Shown piece after piece: positions 1-8,558 of a DNA stretch of 64,000 bases (position 1 is its first letter; each line of letters starts with the position of its first letter). Under the pieces are notes generated by a model. The model saw only the letters and a list, made by a program, of their open reading frames with translations. It made no database searches and was not told where the DNA came from. The stretch is from Nocardia abscessus. GTDB taxonomy: Bacteria > Actinomycetota > Actinomycetes > Mycobacteriales > Mycobacteriaceae. Both the position numbers and the translations under genes were made by a program. The stretch is taken from positions 186,001 to 250,000 of the forward strand of contig NZ_JADLQO010000007.1 in NCBI RefSeq assembly GCF_015477775.1. Reading direction: 5' to 3'.

Positions 1-680
1 CGGGCGCGCAGGGCGCGGCGTTCACCATCTGCGTGGCGCGCACCGGCGACGGCCCGACGATGTTCCTGGTCGACCAGGACAACCCCGGGTTGCGGGTGGG
101 CCGCCGTATGCCGACCCTCGACCACACCAGCGCGCCCGGCGGGCACTGCGAGGTGACCTTCGCCGACTGCGAGGTGCCCGATTCCGCCGTGCTGGGCCAG
201 GTCGGCCAGGGTCTGGCGCTCGCGCAGGTCCGGCTCGCGCCCTCCCGGCTGGTGTTCTGCATGAACTGGCTGGGGCTCGCGGTGCGGGCGCACCAGCTGA
301 CCATCGAGCACATCGGGACGCGCACGTCCTTCGGCGTCCCGATCGCCGAGCACGGCATAGCCCAGGGGCTCATCGCCGACAACGAGATCGACATCGCCGC
401 CGCGCGCGGCGTGATCCGCACCGCCGCCGAGACCATCGACGCGCAGGGGCCGACCTCCTCGCAGGCGCGGCACGAAGCGTCGATCGCCAAGACGTTCGTT
501 TCCGAGGCGGTCTGGCGGGTCCTCGACCGGGCGGTCCAGCTGCACGGCGGACTCGGCGTCTGCGAGGACCACCTGGTCGCCCGATTCCTCGTCGAGGCCA
601 GGGCCTTCCGGATCTACGAGGGGCCGTCGGAGGTCCTGCGCTGGTCCATCGCCCGTCGCGCCCTGCGCACCAAACGCTGA
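1..680 (+). CDS. Acyl-CoA dehydrogenase, C-terminal part (5' end outside the window)
   Basis: The frame is open from the first bases, so the N-terminal domain lies outside the window. What remains is the middle beta domain and the C-terminal helical domain of an FAD acyl-CoA dehydrogenase. A QLHGGLG motif and a late IYEGPSEV motif, both characteristic of the family C-terminus, are visible, followed by the usual Arg-rich end. Such enzymes form the alpha,beta double bond of an acyl-CoA. The next gene begins 10 bp downstream, so this is probably the first visible gene of the operon running through the ABC importer. The substrate cannot be told from the sequence. Confidence 0.9.
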   Translation, partial: GAQGAAFTICVARTGDGPTMFLVDQDNPGLRVGRRMPTLDHTSAPGGHCEVTFADCEVPDSAVLGQVGQGLALAQVRLAPSRLVFCMNWLGLAVRAHQLTIEHIGTRTSFGVPIAEHGIAQGLIADNEIDIAAARGVIRTAAETIDAQGPTSSQARHEASIAKTFVSEAVWRVLDRAVQLHGGLGVCEDHLVARFLVEARAFRIYEGPSEVLRWSIARRALRTKR

Positions 681-690
681 AGGAGAGACC

Positions 691-1215
691 ATGACCACGC
701 GTGAGATCGCCGGCTTCGCGGCCGCCTACCCCGACCTCGACTGCGCCGCCGTCGATTACGAATACCTGCGAGCGGTGTCCCAGGAGATGGTCCCGTTCGG
801 CCGCCACGTCGGCACGCTGATCACCGAGATCGGGCCGGACCGCGCCGTCGTCGAGATCCCCGCCGTCGGCGCGGTTCGCAACCACATGGGCACCGTGCAC
901 GCAGGCGCGCTGTTCACCGCCGCCGACATCGGTGGAGCCGCCGCGTTCGTCGGCGCCGCGGCCACCCGGCTGCGCACCGTCGAGCGGCTGGTGTTGCGCG
1001 GCGGGAGCGCGTCCTATCGCAAACCCGCCGTCGGCCGTATCCGCGCCGTCGCGACCGTCGACCAGCGCGAGCTGGCCGACGTGCTCGCCGCGACGGCCTC
1101 GCAGCGCTTCGAACTGACCGGCAAGGCCACGCTGCTGGACGACGGCGACGTCGTCGTCGCCAAGTTCACCTTCGAGTACGTCTGCGACGTCACCATCGCG
1201 GAGGGCGACCGATGA
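691..1215 (+). CDS. Hotdog-fold thioesterase-like protein (PaaI/DUF4442 type)
   Basis: This 174-aa protein has the short hotdog-fold layout, with the stretch NHMGTVHAGALFTAADIGG around residues 69-88 matching the PaaI/YiiD helix and its HxG signature. Members hydrolyse acyl-CoA thioesters or bind acyl groups. The start is set by an AAGGAGAG ribosome site just upstream of ATG 691. The gene lies 10 bp after the acyl-CoA dehydrogenase and overlaps the next hydrolase by 4 bp, which suggests shared work on an acyl-CoA or ester. A non-catalytic role is possible because no substrate-specific residues can be assigned. Confidence 0.75.
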   Translation: MTTREIAGFAAAYPDLDCAAVDYEYLRAVSQEMVPFGRHVGTLITEIGPDRAVVEIPAVGAVRNHMGTVHAGALFTAADIGGAAAFVGAAATRLRTVERLVLRGGSASYRKPAVGRIRAVATVDQRELADVLAATASQRFELTGKATLLDDGDVVVAKFTFEYVCDVTIAEGDR

Positions 1216-2105
1216 CCACCGCGACACCGAAGAACCGTTCGGAGTTCACCACTCTGGAGTCGACCACGGTCGAGACCGCCGACGGTGTCACCTTCACCGT
1301 CCGCTTCCTGGCGTCGAAGAAGCCGGGGGCGCCCGTCGTGCTGATCCTGCCCGCGATGGCCATGAAGGCGAAGAACTACCTGCCGCTCGCGAAAGAGCTG
1401 CACGCTCAGGGGCTTTCGGTGGCGACGACCGATCTGCGGGCGCACGGCGAGGCCAAGCCCGAGCTGGGTCTGCACCGCGACTTCGGTTACCGGGAGATGA
1501 TCGAGACCGACCTGCCCGCGCTCGTCGCGGCGGTGCGGGCGCGCTTCCCCGAGGCGCCGATCCATCTGTTCGGGCACAGCCTGGGCGGACAGCTCGCGTT
1601 GCTGTTCGCCGCGGCCGAACCCGACCGGATCGCGGGCGTGACCGTCATCGGCACCGGCACCGTCTTCTGGTGGGCCTTCGGCGCCCGTCGCTGGTGGGAG
1701 GCGCTGAGCCAGATCCAGTGGATCGGCCTGGTCTCCCGATGGAAGGGGCACTGGCCCGGCGGCGTGCTCATCCCGGCTCCGATGCCGGGCGGCGTCATGC
1801 GTGACTGGTCGATGCATTCGCTGACCAGCTACTACCGCCCGAAGGGCAGCAAGCGCCGGTACAACTCCCTGCTGCGCGACCTGACCGCTCCGGTGCTGGT
1901 GATCTCACTGTCCGACGACGTACTCGGCCCGAAGTCCAACGTCGACTTCCTGGTGTCCCGGATGCCGAAGGCCCGGGTGACGCACTGGCACGTCGACGAG
2001 AACTCGCCGGTGCGGCACCGCGACCACTTCCTCTGGGTGAAGGACTCGCCCGCGATCGCGGCCAGGGTGGCGACATGGGTCGTCGCCGGCGAGCTGCCGG
2101 GCTGA
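1212..2105 (+). CDS. Alpha/beta hydrolase (lysophospholipase-like)
   Basis: A 297-aa alpha/beta hydrolase with the nucleophile elbow GHSLGG near residue 120 (Ser nucleophile) and a late His in the segment RHRDHFLW expected to complete the triad. The cap is short and no signal peptide is seen, so it should be cytosolic. The ATGA overlap with the upstream hotdog gene and the 9-bp gap to the ABC ATPase gene place it inside the same operon. Proximity to a Ugp-type importer and a phosphoesterase makes an ester or lysolipid substrate plausible, but this is inference. Confidence 0.8.
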   Translation: MTTATPKNRSEFTTLESTTVETADGVTFTVRFLASKKPGAPVVLILPAMAMKAKNYLPLAKELHAQGLSVATTDLRAHGEAKPELGLHRDFGYREMIETDLPALVAAVRARFPEAPIHLFGHSLGGQLALLFAAAEPDRIAGVTVIGTGTVFWWAFGARRWWEALSQIQWIGLVSRWKGHWPGGVLIPAPMPGGVMRDWSMHSLTSYYRPKGSKRRYNSLLRDLTAPVLVISLSDDVLGPKSNVDFLVSRMPKARVTHWHVDENSPVRHRDHFLWVKDSPAIAARVATWVVAGELPG

Positions 2106-2114
2106 GGGGCAGCG

Positions 2115-3248
<1,134 letters not shown>

Positions 3249-3282
3249 ACCCGAACACCCCTACTCGATGAGGAGATACACC

Positions 3283-4656
3283 GTGAAACGCACCGCGCCC
3301 ATTCTGGGCCTGGTGTTCGCAACCACCGTCGCGCTCAGCGCTTGCGGCGGCCTCGGGAGCACCACCACCGACTCGAACGCCGACAGCGCGCAGATCCCGG
3401 AGCTGAAGTCCGATCAGCAGGTGTCGATCGTGTTCGAGTCCTACAACTACGGACTCGCCGGCGCCTGGACCGATACCTTCAACTCCTTGATCGCCGATTT
3501 CCGCACGAAGTTCCCGAACATCACGGTGACCGCGCAGAAGCCGCAGGGCAACAGCCCGAACCCGGCCACGGACACCATCTCGAGCATCCAGAACCAGATG
3601 GTGGCGGGCAACCCGCCCGACGTCGCCCAGCTCGGCTTCAGCGACCTGGATTTCACCATCCACCAGCTCGGCGCCAAGCCGCTGGACACCCTGGTCGGCA
3701 AGCAGGACGTGCAGCGCAACTTCGACGGGGCGAAGCATCCCTTCGCGCCGAAGGCCCGCACGCTGGCCGATTGGGACGGCCACACCTACGGTGTGCCGTT
3801 CGTGTTCTCCACGCCGGTGTTGTACTACAACGCTTCGCTGTTCGCCGAGGCGGGCCTGGATCCGGCGAAGCCTCCGGCCACCTGGCAGCAGGTCGCCGAG
3901 GCCGCCACGGCGATCACCGGGAAGACCGGCAAGGGCGGGGTCTACATCGACTGCCTGACCAAGACCGCCAAGGACTGGTGCTTCCAGTCGATGGTGCGCT
4001 CCAACGGCGGCCGGGTGATCTCCGAGGATCGAACGAAGCTCACCTTCGCCGACGCTCCCGCGGTCGAGGTCGCGGCGATGAGCCAGCAGCTGGTCAACTC
4101 CGGCGGCATGCCCAAGCTCAACCAGAAGCAGGGCTACGAGGCGTTCGCGCGCGGTGAGATCGGCATGATCCTGGAGACCAGCGCGATCCAGGGCACCTTC
4201 GTGACCGGCGCCAAGGACAAGTGGGACCTGCGCTCGGCGCCGATGCCGAGCTTCGCGGGCAAGCCGACCGTGCCGACGAATTCCGGCGCCTCGCTGCACA
4301 TCCTGTCCAACGACCCGGCCAAGCAGCGCGCCGCATGGGAGCTGATCAAGTTCCTCACCAGCGAATCCGCCTACAGCAAGATCTCGCAGGGCATCGGCTA
4401 CCTGCCGCTGCGCACCGGCCTGATGGACGACCCGAACGGATTGCAGGCCTGGTCGAAGCAGAACCCGCTGCTGGCCCCGAACGTCGCCCAGCTGGCGAAC
4501 ATGGAACCGTGGATCTCCATGCCGGGCAACAACTATCTGCAGATCCGCGACGGCATGATGGACGCCGTCGAGGCCGTCGTCTTCCAGGGCAAGGACCCGC
4601 AGTCAACCCTCACCGCCGCCCGCGACCAGGGCGCCAAACTCCTGCCGGCGTCATGA
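3283..4656 (+). CDS. Extracellular solute-binding lipoprotein, family 1 (UgpB-like)
   Basis: A 457-aa binding protein with an N-terminal signal ending in the lipobox LSAC, so it should be acylated and anchored outside the membrane. I place the start at GTG 3283 because AGGAG at 3271-3275 is well spaced from it. The in-frame ATG at 3268 lies upstream of that site and would add five residues before the signal. The size and layout fit the family that includes UgpB and maltose-type binding proteins. The ligand is unknown; glycerol-phosphate esters are suggested by the phosphoesterase gene, which overlaps this one by 4 bp (TCATGA). Confidence 0.88.
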   Translation: MKRTAPILGLVFATTVALSACGGLGSTTTDSNADSAQIPELKSDQQVSIVFESYNYGLAGAWTDTFNSLIADFRTKFPNITVTAQKPQGNSPNPATDTISSIQNQMVAGNPPDVAQLGFSDLDFTIHQLGAKPLDTLVGKQDVQRNFDGAKHPFAPKARTLADWDGHTYGVPFVFSTPVLYYNASLFAEAGLDPAKPPATWQQVAEAATAITGKTGKGGVYIDCLTKTAKDWCFQSMVRSNGGRVISEDRTKLTFADAPAVEVAAMSQQLVNSGGMPKLNQKQGYEAFARGEIGMILETSAIQGTFVTGAKDKWDLRSAPMPSFAGKPTVPTNSGASLHILSNDPAKQRAAWELIKFLTSESAYSKISQGIGYLPLRTGLMDDPNGLQAWSKQNPLLAPNVAQLANMEPWISMPGNNYLQIRDGMMDAVEAVVFQGKDPQSTLTAARDQGAKLLPAS

Positions 4657-5510
4657 GCGAGGTGACGATCGTCCAGCTCACCGACACCCACATCCGGCCC
4701 ACTGGGGAACGGGTGCACGGGATGGTGGACACCTACGCCAACCTCACCCACGTGCTGCAGCAGCTGCGGGCCTCCCAGCAGCGCATCGACGCGCTGGTGC
4801 TCTCGGGCGATCTGACCGACACCGGGTCGCCCGAGGCCTACCAACGGCTGCGCGGCGCGGTCGAGCCGGTAGCCGAAGAACTCGGTGCGAAGACCGTGTA
4901 CGTCATGGGCAACCACGACGAGCGCACCTCCTTCGCCACCGAGCTGCTCGGAGCCGATCCCGCCGCAGTCGATCCCGACGCCACGCACGACCAGGTGGTC
5001 GACGTGGCGGGTCTGCGGGTGATCGCGCTGGACAGCACGACGCCACGACGCCACGACGGCAGACTCGAGGAGCAGCAACTGGACTGGCTCGCCGAGCGAC
5101 TGCGCGAACCGGCGCCGCGCGGCACGCTGCTGGTGCTGCACCACCCGCCGATCCCCTCGCCGGTCGCGGCCACCGAGTACCTGCGGCTGGAACGGCCAGA
5201 GCTGCTGGCCGAGGTACTCGCGGACTCGGATGTGGGGCTGATCATCTGCGGGCACAACCACCTCACGGGCGCGGCGGCGCTGGCGGGTATCCCGGTCTGG
5301 ATCGGGCCCGCGCTGGCCTACCGGATCGACACGATCGCGCCGTCCGGACGGCACCGGGGATTGATCGGATTCGGCTACAGCCGCATCGATCTGCTCGGCT
5401 CGACGCTGGTCGCCACGGCGATCGAGGCGACGCCCGCCGAGACCCTCTACGACCGGCCCGAGCAGGACGTGCTCGATCAGCTCGCCGCTCTGGCCGCGGA
5501 GGCCGGGTAA
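4653..5510 (+). CDS. Metallophosphoesterase (GpdQ/Rv0805-like)
   Basis: A 285-aa calcineurin-like phosphoesterase with all metal-ligand motifs in order: DTH near the N-terminus, GDLTD, GNHDE, HHPP and GHNH. This is the class III cyclic-nucleotide phosphodiesterase family, which contains Rv0805, CpdA and the glycerophosphodiesterase GpdQ. No signal peptide is seen. The gene overlaps the binding-protein gene by 4 bp and precedes the permease by 4 bp, so it is translated as part of the importer operon. Inference: it cleaves an imported phosphodiester such as a glycerophosphodiester. A cyclic-nucleotide role is the alternative. Confidence 0.85.
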   Translation: MSEVTIVQLTDTHIRPTGERVHGMVDTYANLTHVLQQLRASQQRIDALVLSGDLTDTGSPEAYQRLRGAVEPVAEELGAKTVYVMGNHDERTSFATELLGADPAAVDPDATHDQVVDVAGLRVIALDSTTPRRHDGRLEEQQLDWLAERLREPAPRGTLLVLHHPPIPSPVAATEYLRLERPELLAEVLADSDVGLIICGHNHLTGAAALAGIPVWIGPALAYRIDTIAPSGRHRGLIGFGYSRIDLLGSTLVATAIEATPAETLYDRPEQDVLDQLAALAAEAG

Positions 5511-5514
5511 CTCG

Positions 5515-6465
5515 ATGTTCGTCGTCGAATCACCCCTCGCGACCACGGAGGCGACCGAAACGGTCACGCCGTCGCATCGCCCCGCCCGGTTCCGCCGGGC
5601 GGGGCGGTTCGCCGTGCCCTACCTGTATCTGGCGCCCGCGCTGGTGTTGCTCGTCCTGTGGATCTACCGGCCGCTGGTCCAGGCGATCGAGCTGTCCACG
5701 TATTCGTGGAACCTGCTGCCGACCGCGCCGATGAAGCCGGTCGGCACCGGCAATTACGAACGTCTGCTGGATCTTCCGGCATTCTGGGATTCGGTCGGCC
5801 GCACCGGCGTGCTGATCGCGGGCATGCTGCCGTTCACGATCGTGCTCCCGCTGCTCATCGCGCTGGCCAGCCGACGGGTGCACGGCCGGGCGCGAACGGT
5901 GTACCACGCGTTCGTCTTCGTGCCGTTCCTGGTCGCGCCGGTCGCGGCGGCCGCGGTGTGGCGTTGGCTGCTGCATCCCGGCAGCGGCTTCGTCGATCAG
6001 GTCCTGCGCTCGGACCGCAACTGGGTCTACGACGTGGGCACCGCGCACGGGGTGATCATCCTGATCACCGGATGGCAGTTGCTCGGGTTCGCCGTGCTCG
6101 TGATCTGGGCGGGGCTGGCAGGCATCAGCGGTGACTACGACGAGGCCGCCCGGGTGGACGGCGCGAGCCCCCGGCAGATCCTCCGGGGGATCACCTTGCC
6201 CCTGCTGTCTCCCACGCTGCTGTTCCTGGTGCTCACCACGGTGCTGCTCAGTCCGACCCTGACCTTCCCGCTCATCGACTCGATGACGCAGGGCGGCCCC
6301 TCGCAGGCGACCACCAACATCTACTACCTGCTGTGGGACTACGCCTTCCACAGCTTCGACGCCGGGCTCAGCGCCGCCGCCGGCGTGCTGCTGTTCGCCG
6401 GGTTCGGAGTGATCGCAGGAATTCTGGTGTGGATCTCGGAAAAGGTTGCCTTCCATGACGATTGA
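5515..6465 (+). CDS. ABC importer permease (UgpA/MalF type)
   Basis: A 316-aa integral membrane protein with about six hydrophobic segments, starting near residue 35 (YLYLAPALVLLVLWIY). The cytoplasmic EAA loop reads EAARVDGASPRQI, the docking site for the ATPase. The N-terminal 30 residues are polar and cytosolic. It pairs with the second permease, whose gene overlaps its 3' end by 11 bp. ATG 5515 is the first start after the phosphoesterase stop. The family is clear; the solute is not. Confidence 0.92.
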   Translation: MFVVESPLATTEATETVTPSHRPARFRRAGRFAVPYLYLAPALVLLVLWIYRPLVQAIELSTYSWNLLPTAPMKPVGTGNYERLLDLPAFWDSVGRTGVLIAGMLPFTIVLPLLIALASRRVHGRARTVYHAFVFVPFLVAPVAAAAVWRWLLHPGSGFVDQVLRSDRNWVYDVGTAHGVIILITGWQLLGFAVLVIWAGLAGISGDYDEAARVDGASPRQILRGITLPLLSPTLLFLVLTTVLLSPTLTFPLIDSMTQGGPSQATTNIYYLLWDYAFHSFDAGLSAAAGVLLFAGFGVIAGILVWISEKVAFHDD

Positions 6466-7267
6466 CCGATTGCGCAGCGCGGGAAGCCACCTGCTGCTCG
6501 CCGTGACCGCCCTGCTGTGCGCGTTCCCGATCTACTGGCTGTTCGCCACGTCGCTGCGGCGGCCCGAGGATGTCACCTCGCTGTCGCCGATCCCCTGGCC
6601 GATCTCGCTGGCCAACTACGGCGACGCGGCCGACAAAGTCGACGTGGTGGGCCTGATCGGCAACACCTTCTTCGTCGCGGCGCTCTCGGCGGCGGGGCAG
6701 CTGCTGATCGCGCTGCTGGCCTCGTACGCCTTCGCGATGTACGTCTTCCCGTTCCAGAAAGTGCTGTACCTGGCGTTCGTCGGTACCTGGCTGGTGCCGT
6801 TCCAAGTGACGATGCTGCCCAACTACGTCCTGCTGACCAAGCTCGGCCTGATCAATTCGCTCATCGGGGTGGTGCTTCCGACGCTGTGCTCGGCGCTGGC
6901 GGTGCTGCTGCTGCGCCAGCACATGGCGAGCTTCCCCAAGGAGCTCGTGGCGGCGGCGAAGATCGACGGCCGCTCCTCCTGGTCCATTCTCTGGACCGTG
7001 GTCGTGCCGAATCTGCGACCCGCCCTGGCGGCGTTGGGCATCCTGCTGTTCATCAACGCGTGGAACGAGTACTTCTGGCCCGCGGTGGTGCTGCGCCAAT
7101 CCAACAGCGTGCTCCAGCTGGGTCTGCGCAGTTTCATGGGTACCGAGGGCGACCAGTGGGGGCCGATGATGGCGGTGGCCAGCCTCGCCTGCCTGCCCGT
7201 ACTGCTGATGTACTTGCTGCTGCAACGCCACATCGTCAACGCGTTCGTGCGGTCGGGGTTGAAGTAG
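6455..7267 (+). CDS. ABC importer permease (UgpE/MalG type)
   Basis: A 270-aa inner-membrane permease with the EAA-type loop AAAKIDGRSSWSILW and the YWLFATSL start typical of MalG/UgpE partners. I chose ATG 6455, which overlaps the end of the first permease gene by 11 bp. A TTG nine bases upstream would add three residues. It completes a set of one ATPase, one lipoprotein and two permeases. The operon ends at the hairpin directly after its stop codon. Confidence 0.92.
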   Translation: MTIDRLRSAGSHLLLAVTALLCAFPIYWLFATSLRRPEDVTSLSPIPWPISLANYGDAADKVDVVGLIGNTFFVAALSAAGQLLIALLASYAFAMYVFPFQKVLYLAFVGTWLVPFQVTMLPNYVLLTKLGLINSLIGVVLPTLCSALAVLLLRQHMASFPKELVAAAKIDGRSSWSILWTVVVPNLRPALAALGILLFINAWNEYFWPAVVLRQSNSVLQLGLRSFMGTEGDQWGPMMAVASLACLPVLLMYLLLQRHIVNAFVRSGLK

Positions 7268-7274
7268 GAGCATC

Positions 7275-7292
7275 GACCGCGGGGCCGCGGTC
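7275..7292. terminator. Hairpin between convergent genes
   Basis: Inverted repeat GACCGC / GCGGTC with a GGGGCC loop lies 7 bp after the importer permease stop and touches the stop codon of the opposing DUF3237 gene. It can serve as a bidirectional terminator. No T-run follows, which is usual in high-GC actinomycetes. Confidence 0.55.
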
Positions 7293-7767
7293 AGACGACC
7301 TCGAAAACTCGATAGGCGATGCCGCCCTCGACCGGATATCCCGACCCCACGCACACGATGTCGTTGAGCCACAGATAGTCCCGCGCACCGGTTTCGAACA
7401 CCGGCGACGTGCGGAAGTAGTAGCGCCCCGGATCGACGAGGTGCCGCGTGGCCGGATCACCGATCCGGTCACGCACCTCCTCCGGTATGGTCCACCGCCC
7501 GCCGTAGGTCATCAGCACCAGCGCGTCGTCGTCGGCACGCAGGGTGAGCCGGACATCGAGCGTCATGGTCCCGTCTTGCCGGAACAGCGCCCAGTCACCG
7601 CCGCCCGGCACCACCGCGCCGCGTAGTCGGGGCCCCTCGAACGACCCGCCCGCCGCCCCGAACAGCACCCGCCCGTTCCCGATGTGCAACGGCGGCGCCA
7701 GATCCACCACGACGTCGAACAGCGGCCTGGTCTCGATTCCGGCGACATCCCTGACCCGTGCGTCCAT
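7291..7767 (-). CDS. DUF3237 family protein
   Basis: A 158-aa protein matching the DUF3237 pattern: a beta-rich fold with the segment YYFRTSPVFETG, a following WLNDIVCVG and an early PPLHIGNGRVLF. The family is common in actinobacteria and its biochemical function is not established. The gene starts 3 bp after the stop of the SnoaL-like gene, so the two are one transcription unit. It has no signal peptide or membrane segment. Confidence 0.8.
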   Translation of the reverse strand: MDARVRDVAGIETRPLFDVVVDLAPPLHIGNGRVLFGAAGGSFEGPRLRGAVVPGGGDWALFRQDGTMTLDVRLTLRADDDALVLMTYGGRWTIPEEVRDRIGDPATRHLVDPGRYYFRTSPVFETGARDYLWLNDIVCVGSGYPVEGGIAYRVFEVV

Positions 7768-7770
7768 GAT

Positions 7771-8217
7771 TCATCTCCTCGCGAACAGCTTCTGGCGGAC
7801 CGCGTCGGTGGAGACGCCCGACTGGGCGCACAGCTCCGACAGGTCGAAATGGAAGTACTCCCCCGCGATCAGCCGGTCGGCGAACGCGAAGCGGATGAAC
7901 ACCGGCAACTCGGCGCGCCGACCGTTCGGCTCGACGCCGAATCGGTTGCCGGTCATGGTCATCCGCGCCGCACCCCAGCAAACCAGCGTCTCACCCGCCA
8001 CCGCATGGCCGCTCAGCTCGACGTCATAGTCCGGAAACGATGCGAAGAAGGCCCGCAGCGCGAGCTCGTTCGCATCCAGCCCGCGTGCCACCGAACCGAA
8101 AGCCGGTGTCTCCAAGACCATTTCGTCATGCATGAGGCGCAACGCCGCAGGCACGTCCTGCCGGCTCTTGACCACCGCGAGTTCGGTCGCCAAGTCCATC
8201 ATCCAGCCATCGCTCAT
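7771..8217 (-). CDS. SnoaL-like / NTF2-fold protein
   Basis: A 148-aa small alpha+beta barrel protein. It has the N-terminal helix pair, the segment ELALRAFFASFPDYDVELSG typical of SnoaL-like proteins, and the later AGEYFHFDLSELCAQ. Relatives include polyketide cyclases, isomerases and non-enzymatic binding proteins, so no reaction is assigned. It is transcribed with the DUF3237 gene. A near-perfect palindrome sits 10-25 bp before the ATG, suggesting control by a TetR-like or similar dimeric repressor. Confidence 0.75.
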   Translation of the reverse strand: MSDGWMMDLATELAVVKSRQDVPAALRLMHDEMVLETPAFGSVARGLDANELALRAFFASFPDYDVELSGHAVAGETLVCWGAARMTMTGNRFGVEPNGRRAELPVFIRFAFADRLIAGEYFHFDLSELCAQSGVSTDAVRQKLFARR

Positions 8218-8226
8218 GGCATAAGC

Positions 8227-8242
8227 ATACGGTCGACCGCAT
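8227..8242. promoter_or_regulatory. 16-bp palindrome upstream of the SnoaL-like gene (possible operator)
   Basis: ATACGGTCGACCGCAT is an inverted repeat with a 10-bp perfect core and a single mismatched pair. It ends 10 bp before the SnoaL-like start codon. Its position and symmetry fit a repressor site; no regulator gene adjoins it. Confidence 0.35.
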
Positions 8243-8314
8243 TTATTGTCGAGCCTCGGTCCCCTCGACCGCTTGGATCAGCACCGCAGGATCGACCTGC
8301 ACCTGCTGCGTCAT
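8243..8314 (-). CDS. Possible 23-aa leader or remnant peptide
   Basis: ATG 8314 is preceded by a very strong purine-rich ribosome site (GGGGGAGGG, about 7 nt spacing) and opens a 23-codon frame beginning MTQQVQVDPAVLIQAVE and ending TAA at 8243-8245, one base before the palindrome. It may be a leader peptide for the SnoaL-DUF3237 pair or the surviving start of a lost gene. Only the ribosome site argues for translation. Confidence 0.3.
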   Translation of the reverse strand: MTQQVQVDPAVLIQAVEGTEARQ

Positions 8315-8338
8315 GGTCCGACCCTCCCCCTTCGTCGG

Positions 8339-8503
8339 TCATTCGGTCACTTCCGGCGGGAATGCCATCGGCGCCGACCCCACGACGTCGACCGCGACGC
8401 CGGTCGGCCGATCCCGCGATTCGGCGTAGGCGAGAAGACGCCGGCCGAACAACCAGTGATCGCCGGTCACCGGCACCAGCAGCGCCGCGTCGCGGAATGC
8501 CAC
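8339..8503 (-). CDS. Hypothetical small ORF (54 aa)
   Basis: GTG 8503 opens a 54-aa frame with protein-like composition (for example VTGDHWLFGRRLLAYAES) and ends TGA 25 bp before the 23-aa ORF. It sits just beyond the terminator of the carboxylase operon on the same strand. I see no clear ribosome site and recognise no family. It could be the C-terminal remnant of a gene whose start was lost, since the frame can be read a few codons upstream into the hairpin. Confidence 0.25.
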   Translation of the reverse strand: MAFRDAALLVPVTGDHWLFGRRLLAYAESRDRPTGVAVDVVGSAPMAFPPEVTE

Positions 8504-8511
8504 CAGAGGTG

Positions 8512-8554
8512 CGCCGCCATCGGACGCGGGCCGTCACCGCGTCCGATGGCGGCG
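8512..8554 (-). terminator. Strong hairpin ending the synthase/carboxylase operon
   Basis: Two perfectly complementary 18-nt arms (8512-8529 and 8537-8554) enclose a 7-nt loop, beginning 4 bp after the accC stop codon on the minus strand. There is no U-run. Length and placement make it a convincing rho-independent-like terminator. Confidence 0.85.
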
Positions 8555-8558
8555 GCTT

